Positions 59,076 through 64,000 of a stretch of 64,000 nucleotides of DNA are shown here, piece by piece. Origin of the DNA: Sipunculus nudus (Eukaryota; Annelida; Sipuncula; Golfingiida; Sipunculidae); assembly GCA_026874595.1 (NCBI GenBank), contig CM049318.1, positions 14,654,241 through 14,718,240 of the forward strand, read 5' to 3'. Within the stretch, counting starts at the first letter, position 1. Every line of letters starts with the position of its first letter. The position numbers and the translations under genes were made by a program. The notes under the pieces were generated by a model. The model was not told the origin of the DNA and did not search any database. It saw only the letters and a list, made by a program, of their open reading frames with translations.

Positions 59076-59595
59076 TTACAACAACAACAACATTTCATTG
59101 TGGAAAGGCCTCATGGCCCAAAGTACGAATAACATAAGTAACATATAAATTTACACAAGTTTGCCACCGCTTTTTGCCGATATGTGTGAAATCATGTTAA
59201 AAGATATACATGTCGTAGAAAAGAATAGCACTGATATACACAAATGTAATTTTATATATTTACCATTATCAATTTAACATAAATTACAGTATTCAGTGAA
59301 TTTATTAATTAAAGTACTACTTTATGGATTATTATTTTCCTAAATGTTTTCCTGTCTTACTCCGCTACTTGAAATAAATATACACCTGAATCATATTGTA
59401 TTCTGTGACTCTGTGTTCACAAAATCTAGACAAGCCCATATTTATTTTGTGAAAAATCCTGTATAAATGATAAAATTTTATTTCTTAAATCTATATATCT
59501 GGTATATTTACTGGAACATTACTTCTTCTGCCTATGTCAATCTCAAAATCATGGTCACTTAGTCGAAATTTTGCTAAAACCTGTCTATAAAGGTT
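59076..59595. other. Non-satellite interruption, probable LINE tail
   Basis: Begins with acaacaacaacaacatttca then ttgtggaaaggcctcatggc, a phrase resembling 3' ends of LINEs or their SINEs, as I recall them. AT-rich with no frame. It separates the diverged and the homogeneous satellite blocks. Confidence 0.45.
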
Positions 59596-62500
59596 TAAAC
59601 CCTTTCTCTGACTGAGGTAGGTGACTTGATAAACCCTTTATCTGACAGAGGTAGGTAACTTGATAAACCCATTATCTGACTGAGGTAGGTAACTTGATAA
59701 ACCCATTATCTGACTGAGGTAGGTCACTTGATAAACCCTTTAACTGACTGAGGTAGGTCACTTGATAAACCCTTTATCTGACTGAGGAAGGTTACTTGAT
59801 AAACCCTTTATCTGACTGAGGTAGGTCACTTGGCAAACCCTTTATCTGACTGAGGTAGGTCACTTGGCAAACCCTTTATCTGACTGAGGTAGGTCACTTG
59901 ATAAACCCTTTAACTGACTGAGGTAGGTCACTTGATAGACCCTTTATGTGACTGAGGAAGGTCACTTGATAAACCCTTTATCTGACTGAGGTAGGTCACT
60001 TGGCAAACCCTTTATCTGACTGAGGTAGGTGACTTGATAAACCCTTTATCTGACTGAGGTAGGTCACTTGATAAACCCATTATCTGACTGAGGTAGGTCA
60101 CTTGATAAATCCTTTAACTGACTGAGGTAGGTCACTTGATAAACCCTTTAACTGACTGAGGTAGGTCACTTGATAAACCCTTTATCTGACTGAGGTAGGT
60201 CACTTGATAAACCCATTATCTGACTGAGGTAGGTCACTTGATAAACCCATTATCTGACTGAGGTAGGTCACTTGATAAACCCATTATCTGACTGAGGTAG
60301 GTCACTTGATAAACCCATTATCTGACTGAGGTAGGTCACTTGATAAACCCTTTAACTGACTGAGGTAGGTCACTTGGCAAACTCTTTATCTGACTGAGGA
60401 AGGTCACTTGATAAACCCTTTATCTGACTGAGGTAGGTCACTTGATAAACCCTTTATCTGACTGAGGTAGGTCACTTGATAAACCCTTTATCTGATTGAG
60501 GTAGGTCACTTGATAAACCCTTTATCTGACTGAGGTAGGTCACTTGATAAACCCTTTAACTGACTGAGGTAGGTCACTTGGCAAACTCTTTATCTGACTG
60601 AGGAAGGTCACTTGATAAACCCTTTATCTGACAGAGGTAGGTCACTTGATAAACCCTTTAACTGACTGAGGTAGGCCACTTGATAAACCTTTAACTGACT
60701 GAGGTAGGTCACTTGGCAAACCCTTTATCTGACTGAGGTAGGTCACTTGATAAACCCATTATCTGACTGAGGTAGGTCACTTGATAAACCCATTATCTGA
60801 CTGAGGTAGGTCACTTGATAAACCCTTTATCTGACTGAGGAAGGTCACTTGGCAAACCCTTTATCTGACTGAGGTAGGTCACTTGATAAACCCATTATCT
60901 GACTGAGGAAGGTCACTTGGCAAACCCTTTATCTGACTGAGGTAGGTCACTTGATAAACCCTTTATCTGACTGAGGAAGGTCACTTGGCAAACCCTTTAT
61001 CTGACATAGGTGGGTCACTTTATAAACCCTTTATCTGACTGAGGTAGGTCACTTGATAAACCCTTTATCTGACTGAGGTAGGTCACTTGATAAACCCTTT
61101 ATCTGACTGAGGTAGGTCACTTGATAAACCCTTAATCTGACTGAGGTAGGTCACTTGATAAACCCTTTAACTGACTGAGGTAGGTCACTTGGCAAACTCT
61201 TTATCTGACTGAGGAAGGTCACTTGATAAACCCTTTATCTGACAGAGGTAGGTCACTTGATAAACCCTTTATCTGACTGAGGTAGGCCACTTGATAAACC
61301 TTTAACTGACTGAGGTAGGTCACTTGGCAAACCCTTTATCTGACTGAGGTAGGTCACTTGATAAACCCATTATCTGACTGAGGTAGGTCACTTGACAAAC
61401 CCTTTATCTGACTGAGGTAGGTCACTTGATAAACCCTTTAACTGACTGAGGTAGGTCACTTGATAAACCCTTTATCTGACTGAGGTAGGTCACTTGGCAA
61501 ACCCTTTATCTGACTGAGATAGGTCACTTGGCAAACCCTTTATCTGGCATAGGTAGGTCACTTGATAAACCCTTTAACTGACTGAGGTAGACCACTTGAT
61601 AAACCTTTAACTGACTGAGGTAGGTCACTTGGCAAACCCTTTATCTGACTGAGATAGGTCACTTGATAAACCCATTATCTGACTGAGGTAGGTCACTTGA
61701 TAAACCCTTTATCTGACTGAGGTAGGTCACTTGATAACCCTTTAGCTGACTGAGGTAGGTCACTTGATAAACCCTTTATCTGACTGAGGTAGGTCACTTG
61801 ATAAACCCTTTAACTGTCTGAGGTAGGTCACTTGGCAAACCCATTATCTGACTGAGGTTGGTCACTTGATAAACCCTTTATCTGACTGAGGTAGGTCACG
61901 TGGCAAACCCATTATCTGATTGAGGTAGGTCACTTGATAAACCCTTTATCTGACTGAGGTAGGTCACTTGGCAAACCCATTATCTGATTGAGGTAGGTCA
62001 CTTGATAAACCCTTTATCTGACTGAGGTAGGTCACTTGATAAACCCTTTATCTGACTGAGGTAGGTCACTTGATAAACCCTTTAACTGACTGAGGTAGGT
62101 CACTTGGCAAACCCATTTTCTGACTGAGGAAGGTCACTTGATAAACCCATTATCTGATTGAGGTAGGTCACTTGATAAACCCTTTATCTGACTGAGGAAG
62201 GTCACTTGATAAACCCTTTATCTGACTGAGGTAGGTCACTTGGCAAACCCATTATCTGACTGAGGAAGGTCACTTGATAAACCCATTATCTGATTGAGGT
62301 AGGTCACTTGATAAACCCTTTATCTGACTGAGGAAGGTCACTTGATAAACCCTTTATCTGACTGAGGAAGGTCACTTGATAAACCCTTTAACTGACTGAG
62401 GTAGGTCACTTGGCAAACCCATTATCTGACTGAGGAAGGTCACTTGATAAACCCTTTATCTGATTGAGGTAGGTCACTTGATAAACCCTTTATCTGACTG

Positions 62501-64000
62501 AGGAAGGTCACTTGAAAAGTCTTTTATTTCTGATTGAGGTAGGTCACTTGATTAACCCTTTATCTGACTGAGGTAGGTCACTTGATAAACCCTTTAACTG
62601 ACTGAGGAAGGTCACTTGGCAAACCCATTATCTGACTGAGGAAGGTCACTTGATAAACCCATTATCTGATTGAGGTAGGTCACTTGATAAACCCTTTATC
62701 TGACTGAGGAAGGTCACTTGATAAACCCTTTATCTGACTGAGGAAGGTCACTTGATAAACCCATTATCTGACTGAGGTTGGTCACTTGATAAACCCTTTA
62801 TCTGACTGAGGTAGGTCACTTGGCAAACCCATTATCTGATTGAGGTAGGTCACTTGATAAACCCTTTATCTGACTGAGGTAGGTCACTTGATAAACCCTT
62901 TATCTGACTGAGGTAGGTCACTTGATAAACCCTTTATCTGACTGAGGTAGGTCACTTGGCAAACCCATTATCTGATTGAGGTAGGTCACTTGATAAACCC
63001 TTTATCTGACTGAGGTAGGTCACTTGATAAACCCTTTATCTGACTGAGGAAGGTCACTTGATAAACCCTTTATCTGACTGAGGAAGGTCACTTGAAAAGT
63101 CTTTTATTTCTGATTGAGGTAGGTTACTTGATTAACCCTTTAACAGACTGAGGTAGGTCACTTGATAAACCCTTTATCTGACTGAGGAAGGTCACTTGAT
63201 TAACCCTTTAACTGACTGAGGTAGGTCACTTGATAAACCCTTTATCTGACTGAGGAAGGTCACTTGATAAACCCTCTATCTGACTGAGGTAGGTCACTTG
63301 ATAAACCCTTTATCTGACTGAGGAAGGTCACTTGATTAACCCTTTAACTGACTGAGGTAGGTCACTTGATAAACCCTTTAACTGACTGAGGAAGGTCACT
63401 TGATAAACCCTTTATCTGACTGAGGAAGGTCACTTGATTAACCCTTTAACTGACTGAGGTAGGTCACTTGATAAACCCTTTATCTGACCGAGGTAGGTCA
63501 CTTGATAAACCCTTTATCTGACTGAGGAAGGTCACTTGATTAACCCTTTAACTGACTGAGGTAGGTCACTTGATAAACCCTTTATCTGACTGAGGAAGGT
63601 CACTTGATTAACCCTTTAACTGACTGAGGTAGGTCACTTGATAAACCCATTATCTGACCGAGGTAGGTCACTTGATAAACCCTTTATCTGACTGAGGAAG
63701 GTCACTTGAAAAGTCTTTTATTTCTGATTGAGGAAGGTCACTTGATTAACCCTTTAACTGACTGAGGTAGGTCACTTGATAAACCCTTTAACTGACTGAG
63801 AAAGGTCACTTGATAAACCCTTTATCTGACTGAGGAAGGTCACTTGATTAACCCTTTATCTGACTGAGGTAGGTCACTTGATAAACCCTTTATCTGACTG
63901 AGGAAGGTCACTTGATTAACCCTTTAACTGACTGAGGTAGGTCACTTGATAAACCCTTTATCTGACTGAGGAAGGTCACTTGATAAACCCTTTAACTGAC
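59596..64000. repeat. 35-bp satellite, homogeneous block
   Basis: About 125 copies of ctttatctgactgaggtagg then tcacttgataaaccc (35 bp) running off the right edge. Variant units recur in patterns: ggaagg for ggtagg, cttggcaaaccc for cttgataaaccc, cattatctg for ctttatctg, attaaccctttaactg, and a rare unit gaaaagtcttttatttctga at 62514, 63094 and 63708. There are no unique spacers, so this is not a CRISPR array. Confidence 0.98.

Noticed and set aside
59596-64000. CRISPR-like array with 35-bp periodicity
   Set aside because: There are no unique spacers: the whole 35-bp unit is repeated, and the context is eukaryotic. It is satellite DNA.

Overview
The window is eukaryotic and almost certainly from a marine invertebrate. 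A mollusc, perhaps a bivalve, is my best guess, but that is an inference. The reasons are spliced exons with GT..AG borders and consistent phases, AT-rich spacers, very long minisatellites, and an invertebrate-style mix of transposons: a DIRS-type tyrosine-recombinase retrotransposon, a Tx1/L1-like LINE, a tRNA-headed SINE and several MITEs. There is no operon, bacterial gene or CRISPR array.

Layout. 1-540 is a palindrome-rich foldback repeat. 2816-5200 is an 86-bp satellite with an orphan copy at 6471. 6690-14080 is a graveyard of decayed retroelement pieces: a gag-like relic, an integrase relic and half of a reverse transcriptase. 14081-22093 is an 8.0-kb DIRS-type element carrying inverted terminal repeats and an internal complementary region. 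It sits inside the old reverse transcriptase, whose other half resumes at 22094, and it is itself interrupted by an AT-rich insertion of about 2.4 kb. 22260-30860 is AT-rich and mostly unassigned, with microsatellites, interspersed-repeat copies and a local duplication. 30861-31260 is a CpG-rich patch with a possible minus-strand first exon. 33200-37400 holds (AT)n arrays, a Harbinger-like MITE (34103-35074), minisatellites and a foldback element whose arms are themselves minisatellites (36505-37395).

The one host gene I can reconstruct runs on the minus strand from beyond the right part of the window down to 40264. Six exons encode three fibronectin type III (FN3) domains, each split between two exons, and a short terminal exon ends in a stop codon. 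All seven exon phases agree. Its introns have collected a pogo-like MITE, other interspersed repeats, four minisatellites and a LINE. The LINE (51190-56456) lies on the opposite strand inside an 8.2-kb intron. Its ORF1 carries a zinc knuckle followed by a NADAR/YbiA-like domain, which is the most interesting protein feature here. Its ORF2 has endonuclease and reverse transcriptase domains but is inactive.

From 58245 to the right edge the window is a 35-bp satellite with variant units, interrupted once by 0.5 kb of unrelated sequence that looks like a LINE tail.
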